Source of the DNA: SVEL01 sp045125245 | GTDB taxonomy: Bacteria > Bacillota > Clostridia > Lachnospirales > Lachnospiraceae | Length of the DNA stretch: 64,000 nt | Direction of reading: 5' to 3' | Assembly: GCA_045125245.1 (NCBI GenBank) | Contig: JBGVNF010000005.1 | Coordinates: 151,950 to 215,949, forward strand | Shown here: piece after piece, positions 1 to 9,279 of the stretch | Numbering within the stretch: position 1 is the first letter of the stretch | Layout of the letters: every line of letters starts with the position of its first letter | Position numbers and translations under genes: made by a program | The notes under the pieces: generated by a model | Seen by the model: only the letters and a program-made list of their open reading frames with translations | What the model was told of the DNA's origin: nothing | Databases searched by the model: none

Positions 1-47
1 AGAGTTCTTTGTCTTTTACGTAGGACTTGTATATCGAGCCTGTTTCA

Positions 48-698
48 CTAAATCTCAATCCCATACGGCACCTCCTGTATCTCAAGATTCCCATTACCAT
101 CGACAGTTAGTAAGCCATAACCTGTGTCCAAAAATAAATATCCGAACATATTGTTATTTGGTTCACGTATCAGTTTGTAGAGCTTATAATCCGGTCGCCA
201 TTTACGTAAACGATTACAAATCTCCTTATCAAGTTTAAATCGACCAAGTGCTGTGTGAATTATACCATCTGCATACGCGATTCTGTAGATAGTCCCACTT
301 GAAAAACGTAACTGAGAATAGTCTGTTACTTCAACTCCAACAGGGGCATATCTGTCTAAATCTAACGCATATTTAGTATATGTTCTGTACGGTGTATGTT
401 CCGGTACTCTTCTACACTCAACTGTACCTGACATAGTGTAACAATCATACTGAACGTTATTCCAATCCACACATAGCATATAAGATTTGTCAGCAAGCAA
501 AGCTGCTTCACACATCTGGTAATTATCCTTCTCCAATATCTCATGATGCTCCTGCCAAACATTACCAAACTGTTCGTTAGCAAGCGAACCAGGGATTATC
601 AAATTAGGATACCCAACGAGCGTTTTCTTATTCCAATCAAATCTGTCATGTATAACTGTGCCAAATGGCACTAGTCTATAACAGCATTGACTATACAT
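48..698 (-). CDS. Hypothetical protein, 216 aa
   Basis: No family recognised. It is a soluble-looking, tyrosine-rich protein without membrane segment or signal peptide. The ATG at 698 is chosen because a GGGGTGAT ribosome-binding site sits just upstream; a GTG at 707 is the alternative. Its start overlaps the end of the upstream gene (691..1299) by 8 nt, so the two are probably translationally coupled. It is the last gene of the minus-strand run inside the window, and bases 1-47 hold nothing I can recognise. Confidence 0.75.
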   Translation of the reverse strand: MYSQCCYRLVPFGTVIHDRFDWNKKTLVGYPNLIIPGSLANEQFGNVWQEHHEILEKDNYQMCEAALLADKSYMLCVDWNNVQYDCYTMSGTVECRRVPEHTPYRTYTKYALDLDRYAPVGVEVTDYSQLRFSSGTIYRIAYADGIIHTALGRFKLDKEICNRLRKWRPDYKLYKLIREPNNNMFGYLFLDTGYGLLTVDGNGNLEIQEVPYGIEI

Positions 699-1299
699 AT
701 TTATCACCCCATTCTAAAACAATATTACCAATTTCCTTAATTTGAACCATTAGATTTAAATCTGCCTCGTCCATAACCATTTTCTCGATAATACTGTAGA
801 TAGGCATTCTGTTGCATATAGCAAATGTTCTTACTTCTTCGGATTGAAGAAAGAATATCTTAATAAATATCTGTAACACAGTATCGATGTAAGACTCTAC
901 ATCTTCATCACAAATCTCACAGTGCATCGTAAAGCAACGTTTTACTTCTTCACTAACATAACCAAGAGGTCTGTGTAAATCAATCGAATATGCTTTTGTT
1001 AAAACATCAATATCATCACACTTCATTCGTTCGTAAGTATCACGTTTTAATAATATACCAACAGTTTCAAGAACACCTTCGTCGATAGCAGTTCCAACTC
1101 TACCTTGCAAAGTAGCAATAGCTTCGATTCTCGAATTAGCATCGTTAGCATGTGTATAATGGAACAACCTGTAAATGCAGTAAGCATTACATAGTTCACT
1201 ATCATTCTCGTGTATCTTGTAGAATATATCACATTCCTTTACGAATGCTTTCTTTTCTGTATCGCTATTTATTAAGTCAACTACATAATCTCTTAACAT
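691..1299 (-). CDS. Hypothetical protein, 202 aa
   Basis: No family recognised. Predicted mostly helical and acidic, with no signal peptide or membrane segment; a CEIC pair in the middle is the only notable motif and is not enough for a zinc site. GAGGTAAGC upstream of the ATG supports the start. It lies between a small membrane protein and another unknown, downstream of the UvrD-like helicase, so it may belong to the DNA-metabolism operon, but nothing in the protein shows this. Confidence 0.75.
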   Translation of the reverse strand: MLRDYVVDLINSDTEKKAFVKECDIFYKIHENDSELCNAYCIYRLFHYTHANDANSRIEAIATLQGRVGTAIDEGVLETVGILLKRDTYERMKCDDIDVLTKAYSIDLHRPLGYVSEEVKRCFTMHCEICDEDVESYIDTVLQIFIKIFFLQSEEVRTFAICNRMPIYSIIEKMVMDEADLNLMVQIKEIGNIVLEWGDKYV

Positions 1300-1304
1300 A
1301 TAGC

Positions 1305-1724
1305 TTACCTCTTAAAATATTTCAAGGCTAATTTCACAACACTGTATATTATAACACCAATCGCTAAAAGTATTCCAGTAAAACTTGATATAAGAACTGC
1401 TAATGATATTGTCTTTATATTCTCTACATAATAGATACATTCAAATAGTATTACTATTACAGACAATAATATAGCCAAGTAATAATACCTACTTACTTTA
1501 TTACTCTGCTTAAGCAATCTTAGTTCTTCTGATTTAGTGTTACCCTGCTCCTGCTGTATTTTCTCTTCTACGTGTTTGAGAGCGTAATCATGAAGCAGAG
1601 CCCCATCATTACTTCTCTCAAGCACATGTAAAGTACCAGCATCATCAAACTTAATCTGAGCTTTTTCTGGGTCAGCATTAGGTGCAATAGCCTTTAATAA
1701 CTCTGGACTCAAATCAAAACTCAT
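1305..1724 (-). CDS. Small C-terminally anchored membrane protein, 139 aa
   Basis: Starts MSFDLSPELL. An earlier in-frame ATG at 1751 would run into the upstream helicase gene, whereas the ATG at 1724 has a GAGGG site at suitable spacing and follows the helicase stop by 14 nt. The first ~75 residues are soluble and charged with a short predicted coiled coil; two hydrophobic segments (about residues 80-100 and 108-130) form a hairpin anchor, with a basic tail KYFKR. Function unknown. Its soluble N-terminus should face the cytoplasm, so it could tether a partner to the membrane. Confidence 0.7.
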   Translation of the reverse strand: MSFDLSPELLKAIAPNADPEKAQIKFDDAGTLHVLERSNDGALLHDYALKHVEEKIQQEQGNTKSEELRLLKQSNKVSRYYYLAILLSVIVILFECIYYVENIKTISLAVLISSFTGILLAIGVIIYSVVKLALKYFKR

Positions 1725-1738
1725 ATAACAACCCTCAT

Positions 1739-3730
1739 CTAAATTACACATAATAAAGATTCAAATGTAGACAAATCGTCGTATAGTTTATGTTCCTGAC
1801 GATAAATCTCATCATATCTTGAATAAGTGTTATGTTCCGGATTAGCGATAAGAGAACACAACGCTTTATCAGAGTAAGATATTGTAACTGAATCTTTTGC
1901 TCTGGTTATTGCAACATAAAGCAGGTTTCTTTCTGAGCGAACATCTAATGACGCATCATATTCACAACCATATTTTGTTTTCCTATCAAGAACTGTAACA
2001 TTCGGGAATATACCTTCGTTAACATCCAGCATGTAAATATGTTCTGCTTCAAGTCCTTTACTGGAATGCATTGTATAACATCTTACACCCATATCGGCTT
2101 TTATACATTCCAAAGCACGATTAGACTTATCAATCTCACGCTGATGCATTTCCGGATATGTTCTAATGTTACAAATAGGTGCAACCATATTATAGTAGTA
2201 GGTATCCTCATTTGGGTAATACTCATACTGTTTGATATATCTATCATAAACAGTTTTAAGCGAAACAATAACATTACCTGCTGACTTCTTCGCCTGAATA
2301 CGATTGCCTGCTTCTCTCATAGCACGTAATATATCACGTGATGATTCATTCTCAAGAACTCTATCTAAGTCAAAGATAGGTTTCTTACCTTTTCTCATAA
2401 TACCTAAGTATTCACCAATATTGTACTTCTGGAATCTGAATTCCGGGAAGTGTGCTAAAGCTGCTTTTGCATAATCAATATCATACGGCTTCCATGCAGC
2501 GTTAACTAAGTCACATAATGTAGACAGTACCGGTATCTCCATAACCATCATAAACTTAGGACACTTATACGGAATACCCTTTGTATACAATTCGTCAATA
2601 ACCGGAATTGTAGACGCATTGTTACGATAGAGTACCATGATACTGTTGAGTGTTTCTGCTGTTGTTCCTTCGAATATCTTAGACCAATCAAGATTATGTC
2701 TGTCAACAAACTGAATACAATCGTCATTGTACTGAGCACCTAATCTTCCTAAGAAAGCAGAGTCACTATCAAGGTTAGGTGTAATAACTCTTGTTGCCAA
2801 ATCAGCAATCTTCTGATTACATCTAAACGACTGTGTTAAGTAACAAGTACGTGCATCTGGTCTTGCATTCATGTAAGCATTAACAATCTCAGGACATGCA
2901 CCGTTATAAACATAAATCTGCTGTTTCATATCACCAACTACAACAAGTGTCTTAGCAACACGACGCAGTATCTCAAGATGCAATAAAGAGATATCCTGGA
3001 ACTCGTCAACAATCATAATGTCATATCTTCCCATCCACATCTTTGCTACTTCAGGCTTCTTAATTAAAGCATAGAGGCAGTAGAGTGGAATGTCACCTTC
3101 TTTGATACGCTCATCAATAAAGCCCATATCGAACCATCTTTTTCTGATTCTCTGAAATGCACTGATTGGCATATCAAGACTTATAAACTCATAGCGAGAC
3201 ATAACGTTTTCATCATTAAAGATAAACGCTGAGTTTAAAGAGTTAATCGTACGGATTACATTCCATACTTTCTTTTTGTCAAATGAATACTCAGGTAATT
3301 CTAACCTGATATAATCTGACATAAGCTTAATAGCATCTTCCATATTGTAGTTATCAATAACTTCAAATCCTGGATAGATGTCTACAAGAAGTCTTCTTGC
3401 GAAAGCATGAAAAGTGGTAAAAGTAGCACCAAGCCCTGCTCCACATTTCTTTGCTAATTTTCTGTAACGTGATTCAATTTCATTTGTAGCCGCTTTTGTA
3501 TACGACATACAGTAAATCTTTGTAGGGTCAACCTTGTGGTACTTCTGTGCTAAGATAATACCTGCTGTAAGCGTATGTGTCTTACCTGTACCAGGGTTAG
3601 CGAATGTAATTGTGTTTTTAGTAAAGTCAGAAGCAAAGTCACGCTGTTCATCGGTAAGCGGCTTTCCTATCTTGTGTTCAATAAGTTTAAGCTCAAACAG
3701 AGCCTCGTTGTTATTTACAATGTTTTCCAT
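1739..3730 (-). CDS. UvrD/PcrA-like superfamily I DNA helicase
   Basis: ATP-dependent 3'-5' DNA helicase of the UvrD/Rep family, 663 aa. All helicase motifs are visible: Walker A FANPGTGKTHTL near residue 47, motif II MIVDEFQDIS near 240, motif III VVGDMKQQIYVYNGA, motif IV TQSFRCNQ, motif V YTMHSSKGLEAEHIY and motif VI LLYVAITRAKDS near 620. The length is typical for the family. It follows an unknown gene after 1 nt and is the most downstream enzyme of the block that also holds SbcC halves, SbcD, a clamp-like protein and an SSB-like protein. It probably serves replication or recombination of the element itself rather than host nucleotide excision repair (inference). Confidence 0.93.
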   Translation of the reverse strand: MENIVNNNEALFELKLIEHKIGKPLTDEQRDFASDFTKNTITFANPGTGKTHTLTAGIILAQKYHKVDPTKIYCMSYTKAATNEIESRYRKLAKKCGAGLGATFTTFHAFARRLLVDIYPGFEVIDNYNMEDAIKLMSDYIRLELPEYSFDKKKVWNVIRTINSLNSAFIFNDENVMSRYEFISLDMPISAFQRIRKRWFDMGFIDERIKEGDIPLYCLYALIKKPEVAKMWMGRYDIMIVDEFQDISLLHLEILRRVAKTLVVVGDMKQQIYVYNGACPEIVNAYMNARPDARTCYLTQSFRCNQKIADLATRVITPNLDSDSAFLGRLGAQYNDDCIQFVDRHNLDWSKIFEGTTAETLNSIMVLYRNNASTIPVIDELYTKGIPYKCPKFMMVMEIPVLSTLCDLVNAAWKPYDIDYAKAALAHFPEFRFQKYNIGEYLGIMRKGKKPIFDLDRVLENESSRDILRAMREAGNRIQAKKSAGNVIVSLKTVYDRYIKQYEYYPNEDTYYYNMVAPICNIRTYPEMHQREIDKSNRALECIKADMGVRCYTMHSSKGLEAEHIYMLDVNEGIFPNVTVLDRKTKYGCEYDASLDVRSERNLLYVAITRAKDSVTISYSDKALCSLIANPEHNTYSRYDEIYRQEHKLYDDLSTFESLLCVI

Positions 3731-3731
3731 A

Positions 3732-4463
3732 TTAAGACCTCATCTGCAAAAAATCAGTTATATCTACCTTCTCCTCTTCTTTGACAATCATACTTTTTGT
3801 TACTACATCATCAATCCAAGAAAGAAGATATTTGAAACCACGTGGCATTTCCGGACACGAACCATCAAGACCAATCATCTTATCTCGTCCAAAACAAGCC
3901 GGAACAGGATTAATAGAGTTCCTATCTATTTCGCTTTTATCAACAAGAATAACGTAAGGAGATTTAGTAATATAAACTTTATCCTCATCAAAGTCATCAA
4001 TGTTGATACGCTTAGAAACCATACCCATGATATCTGCCATACAGTTACTTAAATCATACTCAATATCTGGCCTAGCCATAATCATCAAGATAAGAAGACA
4101 TTCTTGAACTACATCTCCTGTATCTATTTTGATAAGATATTTTCCTTTAGGTACTTTAGGAATATCTTCGTACCATGTTTCCTTTTTAACCACCTGAGCA
4201 AAGTCAAGTATTGGCCACTCTTCATCAGGATTAAGAATGTGATATCTATTATCCTGTAGAAGTTTATCCAATGCTGGGTCTTCTGTGTTTCTGAATATAA
4301 TCTTGTCATAATACTTTTCAAGAATACTAACACAATCAGGACCAAACCTGCACCCATTTAAGTCTACCTCCTGCTCGACTAAAGTGTCGAGCGTGAGACG
4401 TAGACGTTTATTTATTTTGTTTATGATGTATCTTGTACCAATAACTTCACGAAGTAAAACCAT
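3732..4463 (-). CDS. Hypothetical protein in recombination block, 243 aa
   Basis: No family recognised. Soluble, no signal peptide or membrane helices, moderately acidic, with a charged C-terminus EEEKVDITDFLQMRS. It starts 10 nt downstream of the SbcC C-terminal-half gene and ends 1 nt before the helicase gene, so it is cotranscribed with DNA-processing genes. An accessory replication or recombination role is only inferred from position. Confidence 0.7.
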   Translation of the reverse strand: MVLLREVIGTRYIINKINKRLRLTLDTLVEQEVDLNGCRFGPDCVSILEKYYDKIIFRNTEDPALDKLLQDNRYHILNPDEEWPILDFAQVVKKETWYEDIPKVPKGKYLIKIDTGDVVQECLLILMIMARPDIEYDLSNCMADIMGMVSKRINIDDFDEDKVYITKSPYVILVDKSEIDRNSINPVPACFGRDKMIGLDGSCPEMPRGFKYLLSWIDDVVTKSMIVKEEEKVDITDFLQMRS

Positions 4464-4472
4464 AACGTCCTC

Positions 4473-5126
4473 CTAAAATACTTTCGATACGGTAGTGTTA
4501 CCCATGTCATCTTTTCTGAAGTTATATTCGGAATCTAAGATGCCATCCATAACGTTGTGTCTTTGTTCAATGCATATGATATTACAATCTTTCTTCATAG
4601 CACTGAAAATATCTTTCATAGATTGTGTAGTGGTATCACTGAGAGTGAAGAACGACTCATCATAAAGCATTAACTGTAGTGCATCCGGTTGTGCTTTTAA
4701 AGAAGCATAACGTAGTAAGGCACCAAGTACAGCTCTATATCCACCACCTTCTCTAAGGTTGATATTTTGACCTGTTTCATTTACAACAGACACTCTTCCT
4801 GATTCGTCTGCATGTAAATGTATACCTCTGGTTCCTGCATCCGGAACCATCTCACCTGCAGCAATAATAGCAAGATTAAGCATTTCTTTTGCTGAGTCCT
4901 GGTGATTCTTTGCGTAAGACTGTACGTTCTTATAGATATCATGCAAGTGATTTCCACACTCTTTAACTTCAGCACGCTCCTGCACTACCTGCTCTAAACG
5001 TGTTTTAAACTGTGAGACCTTTTCCTCATTAGCCTTACCTTTCATAGCACGTTCGTTTGCAACACTAATCTTCTTTACAAGATTATTCCTGATATCAATA
5101 AGCCTTTGTTGTCTCTCATCATACAT
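4473..5126 (-). CDS. SbcC/Rad50-like ATPase, C-terminal half
   Basis: 217 aa that look like the second half of an SbcC/Rad50 (T4 gp46-type) ATPase. After an N-terminal coiled coil (about 1-80) comes a signature-like stretch NLREGGGYRAVLGALL near 123, then Walker B plus D-loop LQLMLYDESFFTLSD near 155 and CIEQRH near 190. There is no Walker A. The missing N-terminal half (Walker A, coiled coil, zinc hook) is a separate gene at 9280..10155. The ATG at 5126 is supported by GGAG 8 nt upstream although the gene then overlaps the previous one by 52 nt. Expected to pair with the nuclease at 6457..7530 for DNA-end processing. Confidence 0.75.
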   Translation of the reverse strand: MYDERQQRLIDIRNNLVKKISVANERAMKGKANEEKVSQFKTRLEQVVQERAEVKECGNHLHDIYKNVQSYAKNHQDSAKEMLNLAIIAAGEMVPDAGTRGIHLHADESGRVSVVNETGQNINLREGGGYRAVLGALLRYASLKAQPDALQLMLYDESFFTLSDTTTQSMKDIFSAMKKDCNIICIEQRHNVMDGILDSEYNFRKDDMGNTTVSKVF

Positions 5127-6109
5127 ACATATTCTCCATTCGTAGATATGGCAGTAGGCTTGTCCAATATGTTAACAACACTAATTAAAGATTTTACTGG
5201 AACCTGCATACTTAAACCTTTACTTAAGTTAGCATCCTGTGGTTCGGTAGAAAGATTAACGTGGTTGTTTGCATATTTTAAATCCATACGCCCATCACGT
5301 AAAATCAAAGTTATAACATCTTTTTTGATGTTTTTAATTATCTCACCCGTAATCATACTAACATCAGGCGTAAGTTCAGACGTACAAACATCACGACATC
5401 TAACAACCATCTTCTCAATGATGTTAGGTAATTCTACCTGTTTAGAGATAGGAACATTTACAATATAGTAATTGCCATCTCCCAACTGCTTTCTGATAAT
5501 CATACTGGTAGGTGATTGCTGATAAACCTCAGCTTCATAATCATAAACCTTTTCAAGTAACTGGCTTGTTATACTACCTACAATACCATTCATTGCTCCG
5601 AATATACAGCATTGAGAAACACTAACTGTCCAATAAACCGGACCAAGTTCAACTGTAATAGACGTAGATAATTCACTAGCAAGACTCTTAAGGTTCTTGA
5701 TTGCTTTGATAACATTTGCATATGGTTTAAGTGATATAAACTGCCAGTCAGGACTATGAATAATCTTATCCGTAAAGTTATCACTTAACTTAAGTACAGA
5801 AGTATAATATGGCTTATTACAAATAACTTCTGCCATCGTATTACCCGTAGCAACAGATAAACGTATACTTGCACCCTGACCAACAAATAAGAACGTGTTA
5901 GGTATCTCGAATGCAAATGTAAGCACATCATTCATATCAAAGTATAGATACTTTGGTTTCTCCTCATGGTACATATAAGTACAAGTATCATCTACAATAA
6001 TGTAATCAACATTAAGAGTTGTCTTGTTGACAATACATGTACAGTGTGCACCAATCAGTTTATGTTCCACAATGAATGGAACCAATGTATTAGATTCTAA
6101 GATAATCAT
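5075..6109 (-). CDS. Possible DNA sliding-clamp-like protein, 344 aa
   Basis: Tentative. Size (DnaN is ~370 aa), beta-strand-rich repetitive pattern and the C-terminal stretch with alternating strands ending LLISGIIL resemble a beta/PCNA clamp fold, and the position beside SbcCD-like genes, an SSB-like protein and a helicase fits replication. No diagnostic clamp residue can be assigned by eye, so this remains a fold guess. Its ATG overlaps the upstream stop as TAATG, implying coupled translation. It could instead be a recombination mediator or an unrelated beta protein. Confidence 0.35.
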   Translation of the reverse strand: MIILESNTLVPFIVEHKLIGAHCTCIVNKTTLNVDYIIVDDTCTYMYHEEKPKYLYFDMNDVLTFAFEIPNTFLFVGQGASIRLSVATGNTMAEVICNKPYYTSVLKLSDNFTDKIIHSPDWQFISLKPYANVIKAIKNLKSLASELSTSITVELGPVYWTVSVSQCCIFGAMNGIVGSITSQLLEKVYDYEAEVYQQSPTSMIIRKQLGDGNYYIVNVPISKQVELPNIIEKMVVRCRDVCTSELTPDVSMITGEIIKNIKKDVITLILRDGRMDLKYANNHVNLSTEPQDANLSKGLSMQVPVKSLISVVNILDKPTAISTNGEYVCMMRDNKGLLISGIIL

Positions 6110-6453
6110 TATGCATTATTCTCCATGTTATCCATTTGACGAATCAATTCAACTGCCTTTTTATTAAGATTATCAACGTATACATTGACTTTCTCAATCA
6201 TAGCATTCACACTGTCAATCTGCTGATTTACAGCAGCATCATCCAATTTATCTTTATAGGATTCTGATAATAACTCTCTAACATTCAATGAGTTAATATC
6301 AATGCCCATACTTAGTAGGTCAGCTTCCGGTATCTTCTTAAGACCGTCAACCCATCTTTGAAATATCTGCTCGTTTGTTACACGACCAGAAATAAAGGCA
6401 TGCTCTGCCTGTCTCACCAAATCTGCATAATTCTTAGTAAGTGATGATTCCAT
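6109..6453 (-). CDS. Helical coiled-coil protein, 114 aa
   Basis: Unknown. Almost entirely helical; residues ~70-110 form a probable coiled coil ending MDNMENNA. Its stop overlaps the start of the clamp-like gene, and it follows the SbcD-like nuclease by 3 nt. A structural or adaptor role within the recombination complex is possible but is inferred from position only. Confidence 0.65.
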   Translation of the reverse strand: MESSLTKNYADLVRQAEHAFISGRVTNEQIFQRWVDGLKKIPEADLLSMGIDINSLNVRELLSESYKDKLDDAAVNQQIDSVNAMIEKVNVYVDNLNKKAVELIRQMDNMENNA

Positions 6454-6456
6454 TAC

Positions 6457-7530
6457 TTAAAGTCCCTCACTTTCTTGTTTCGCAATATAGACAAGTGTAT
6501 CGATATCCTCAGGATTTCGAATAACAGAACGTATCTGTGTCTTGTCTGATTTTGTATAACCTTGACTCTCTAAGAACCTGTTAAGAGTTAAGAACTGTTG
6601 ATTATCTCCAATAAATGCAGTTGCCTGCAATTCACTGTAGAGATTTTCTTTTGCGTTCCCATTTAAGGATTTCAGTTTACCTGTATCCTCTTCTGTCTTC
6701 TGATAGAAAGTTAACTCGTCAGTATGTAAGGTTTGTCTGTGATATTCCAATTTGTACTCACCACTTTCATAGATAGTGATTATAGGAATATCAATATAAT
6801 CATGCCTTGCTTTCTTACCTGCATCTGTATTGGTAAGTGAGCCTGGTATAATCATAAGTGTATCCTTACCATTTGTACTTCTTATTACATGAGAGCCAAT
6901 TACTTTATGTATATGACCAACAATTGCAATCTCCACCCCATTTAATGCTTTAGATATGTTAGACTCGTCAGATATAACGTGTCCCATATTAAGACCATGT
7001 AATAATGGTGCAGGAATAATCTGCTCTGTGTGAAATATTGCAAAGTGATGTTTGCACTCCGGGTCAAGTTCGCACTTATAGTCAAGTGCACCCTCTGCAA
7101 CCGGATTCCAATGTTTCAATAAGAATTCACATCCGTTTAAAACAATCCTGTCCGGAGTTTTAATTATTTGCTCATTACGATTAACATCATGCCTAGAGCG
7201 ATAAACTGGATGTGGTTGTATCAAAAATAACTCAGGATTAGAATCCATTTGAATTCTAATATGGTTACCAATTACACCATAGAAGTTACCGTTTAGTGCT
7301 TCTGCCATATCTCTGTCAATATCAGTGTGACATAGAGCGGCTGCTACATCAGAACCATAACCGCCATGAAACCAATCCCCTGCTGAAATGAAGTGAGTAA
7401 CTCCATTTTGCTTTATGAAGTTTATAATATCCAACTGCACGTTCTTGCAAGCGTTGCAGTAGCCTTTGATTGTACTAATGTCTTTCATACGCTTATGCAA
7501 GTCACCAGCAATCATAACCTTATATTCCAT
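6457..7530 (-). CDS. SbcD/Mre11-like nuclease
   Basis: Calcineurin-type metallophosphoesterase of the SbcD/Mre11 (T4 gp47-like) group, 357 aa. Metal-binding motifs appear in order: IAGDLHKR (residue ~8), ISAGDWFHGG (~49), VIGNHI (~87), IFHTEQ (~167) and IVGHIHK (~203). It would act as the nuclease subunit with the split SbcC-like ATPase encoded on both sides (4473..5126 and 9280..10155), trimming double-strand ends for recombination-dependent replication. GAGGTAAAG precedes the ATG. The C-terminal ~110 residues probably bind the ATPase coiled coil. Confidence 0.88.
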   Translation of the reverse strand: MEYKVMIAGDLHKRMKDISTIKGYCNACKNVQLDIINFIKQNGVTHFISAGDWFHGGYGSDVAAALCHTDIDRDMAEALNGNFYGVIGNHIRIQMDSNPELFLIQPHPVYRSRHDVNRNEQIIKTPDRIVLNGCEFLLKHWNPVAEGALDYKCELDPECKHHFAIFHTEQIIPAPLLHGLNMGHVISDESNISKALNGVEIAIVGHIHKVIGSHVIRSTNGKDTLMIIPGSLTNTDAGKKARHDYIDIPIITIYESGEYKLEYHRQTLHTDELTFYQKTEEDTGKLKSLNGNAKENLYSELQATAFIGDNQQFLTLNRFLESQGYTKSDKTQIRSVIRNPEDIDTLVYIAKQESEGL

Positions 7531-7538
7531 AGATAACT

Positions 7539-8048
7539 TTACCTCGTCATCGCACCTGTTCCACTAATACCATTGTCTAAACGATACTTAATGTCTTCAT
7601 TCAGAAATGGATAAATAGGAAACATATTGTTTAGTAAAACACACTTATCCCTAGCATACATATATCTGACGTTGTATATGTTATAGTCAGCTAACAGTAT
7701 ATTCAGAGCATTGAGATTGTCTACATAGGAAGCGTGTAAACTATTATAGTGTTCTTCAGATATACGAACATTAGGTTTACCTAAATCCCAGTAAGCCGAT
7801 ATTAGACTTCTATGAATAGGTAAAATCAAAGAATCGAAATTACTTCTATTTAGATGTGTTTTGTATGGTATACCTAATTCAGATAATATAATCTGCTGAT
7901 ACCTTACAATCTTCACTACTTCATCGATTGTCTGTAGTAAACATGCTTTTGCATAAACCATCTCAATAAAGTCTTCAACATACTGAACACATAAGGATAT
8001 CAATGCTATTACCAAACCTGCTATAATAAAAATAAACAATGTTTTCAT
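7539..8048 (-). CDS. N-terminally anchored membrane protein, 169 aa
   Basis: Begins MKTLFIFIIAGLVIALISL, a single N-terminal membrane anchor, followed by a helical soluble domain with no recognised fold. Start at 8048 is preferred because GGTGAT lies upstream; an ATG 12 nt earlier is possible. Located between two further small genes of unknown role and the SbcD-like gene. Confidence 0.65.
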   Translation of the reverse strand: MKTLFIFIIAGLVIALISLCVQYVEDFIEMVYAKACLLQTIDEVVKIVRYQQIILSELGIPYKTHLNRSNFDSLILPIHRSLISAYWDLGKPNVRISEEHYNSLHASYVDNLNALNILLADYNIYNVRYMYARDKCVLLNNMFPIYPFLNEDIKYRLDNGISGTGAMTR

Positions 8049-8061
8049 AGATATCACCATC

Positions 8062-8337
8062 TCAAATTAAAAATAATCTTGGTAGACTTAAACCTGTTAA
8101 ATTAATCTTTTCATATAACTCTAAGACACTATTGTTGTACATAAGTATATCAACATGTAAATCGAACCACTCATCCCACAACAAAGATGTCTTGTCAATA
8201 TTGTACGTAAGGTATACTAATCGGAATTTGTAATTTTTATCAAACCCAATCTTACTGCATAAATCAGCTATTCTTTTCTCGAGTAAAACTCTGTCAAGTG
8301 ATAAGTTATTAACTTTCTTTTTAGATACCAATAACAT
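8062..8337 (-). CDS. Hypothetical protein, 91 aa
   Basis: Unknown small protein starting MLLVSKKKV. The start at 8337 has GAGGTAATG upstream, while the longer reading frame to 8382 runs through the preceding gene. It is separated from that gene by only 4 nt. No membrane segment or motif is visible. Confidence 0.6.
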   Translation of the reverse strand: MLLVSKKKVNNLSLDRVLLEKRIADLCSKIGFDKNYKFRLVYLTYNIDKTSLLWDEWFDLHVDILMYNNSVLELYEKINLTGLSLPRLFLI

Positions 8338-8341
8338 AACA

Positions 8342-8701
8342 TTACCTCGGGAATGTATCCGGTATGTGTACAACCCCATCAATCATTGTAGGAGCCCATA
8401 CACTGTTGTCAATGACAAATAAGGGGTTATCGTACACTTGACTAAGTTTATAGGTATTTGTGTTATTGGTTACATCAAACCAAGATGTTGACCCGGTTGT
8501 TATGGTAATTTCTTCTGCCTGGTAATCTGTCTTAATTTCCGTAATAATTGAATACTCATCATAAATGCGATTCAAATTATTTACAACAGTAGCGTTGAGA
8601 ATCGGAGGTAAAACAAATAACACAGCTACTACCGAAACCAATATGATACAACAAAGATAGAAGTTGTTAATACCTTTTACGATTTGTTTAAGTTTACCCA
8701 T
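8342..8701 (-). CDS. Membrane-anchored protein, 119 aa
   Basis: Starts MGKLKQIVKGINNFYL; the segment at about residues 14-34 is a clear transmembrane helix, and the remainder is predicted extracytoplasmic. Two starts are possible, ATG 8701 or GTG 8710. Together with the next two genes downstream it forms a small membrane-protein cluster behind the intrinsic terminator at 8716-8756. Family not recognised. Confidence 0.6.
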   Translation of the reverse strand: MGKLKQIVKGINNFYLCCIILVSVVAVLFVLPPILNATVVNNLNRIYDEYSIITEIKTDYQAEEITITTGSTSWFDVTNNTNTYKLSQVYDNPLFVIDNSVWAPTMIDGVVHIPDTFPR

Positions 8702-8715
8702 TGCTTTCACTCTTT

Positions 8716-8756
8716 CAAAAAATACGCCGGCTAATATATCTCAACTAACCGGCGTA
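8716..8756 (-). terminator. Intrinsic terminator
   Basis: On the minus strand a GC-rich stem (TACGCCGG paired with CCGGCGTA at 8723-8756, extended by A-U and G-U pairs) is followed directly by a run of six T. It lies 11 nt after the stop of 8768..9271. This is the one textbook Rho-independent terminator I can see in the window. Confidence 0.85.
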
Positions 8757-8767
8757 CTCACTTTACA

Positions 8768-9271
8768 TTAATTCAATTTCAATTTACCGGTGCCACTAAG
8801 GAACTTAAGAATCTCAAGCTGACTCCACTTTCCTACACCAGGAATATTATAGAGATACACAAGACCTAATCTTAACCAGATAAGCAAATCTTCATCTGTA
8901 AGAATATCCTGACGTCTCAGTGCATTAACAGTTCTCGTTGAGAAATGCTGAATGGCTCCAAGACTTAAACCATCATGCTTGAATAAATCAACTCCTGTTA
9001 TGTAAATGATATTCTTAGGGTTAATAAGATGGTTTAATGCAACGCTAGTTTTATGTGCTGCTTTCTTATGTGTAATCTCTGCAATCATAGCAACCCGATG
9101 TGTTGTATGATACATGTCAAGTAACTCAAGATAATATCTGTCATCAATAGACATGTCATCAATAATCTTCCTCATTCTCTGGGTCACTACTTTATCAGAC
9201 AGTGCTCTCTTCCCATAAGCCTTTCTTACATGGGAAATATACTGCTGATACATATAATTATATTTTGCCAT
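8768..9271 (-). CDS. RNA polymerase alpha-CTD/HhH-like protein, 167 aa
   Basis: The N-terminal ~100 residues are basic and helical. The C-terminal ~55 residues (STRTVNALRRQDILTDEDLL followed by NIPGVGKWSQLEILKFL) follow the helix-hairpin-helix pattern of the RNA polymerase alpha C-terminal domain. Related modules occur in 47301..48050, 48079..48789 and 50026..50907. Known alpha-CTDs bind DNA and activators; a role in transcription control is inferred. The gene ends at a strong terminator, so it closes a transcription unit. Confidence 0.6.
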   Translation of the reverse strand: MAKYNYMYQQYISHVRKAYGKRALSDKVVTQRMRKIIDDMSIDDRYYLELLDMYHTTHRVAMIAEITHKKAAHKTSVALNHLINPKNIIYITGVDLFKHDGLSLGAIQHFSTRTVNALRRQDILTDEDLLIWLRLGLVYLYNIPGVGKWSQLEILKFLSGTGKLKLN

Positions 9272-9279
9272 ATATGCTC

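Noticed and set aside
2039..2284. Plus-strand open frames such as 2039-2284, 3534-4052, 10444-10755 and 56710-57123
   Set aside because: They lie wholly inside well-supported minus-strand genes, encode biased Ser/Leu/Ile-rich sequence typical of antisense frames, and lack ribosome-binding sites.
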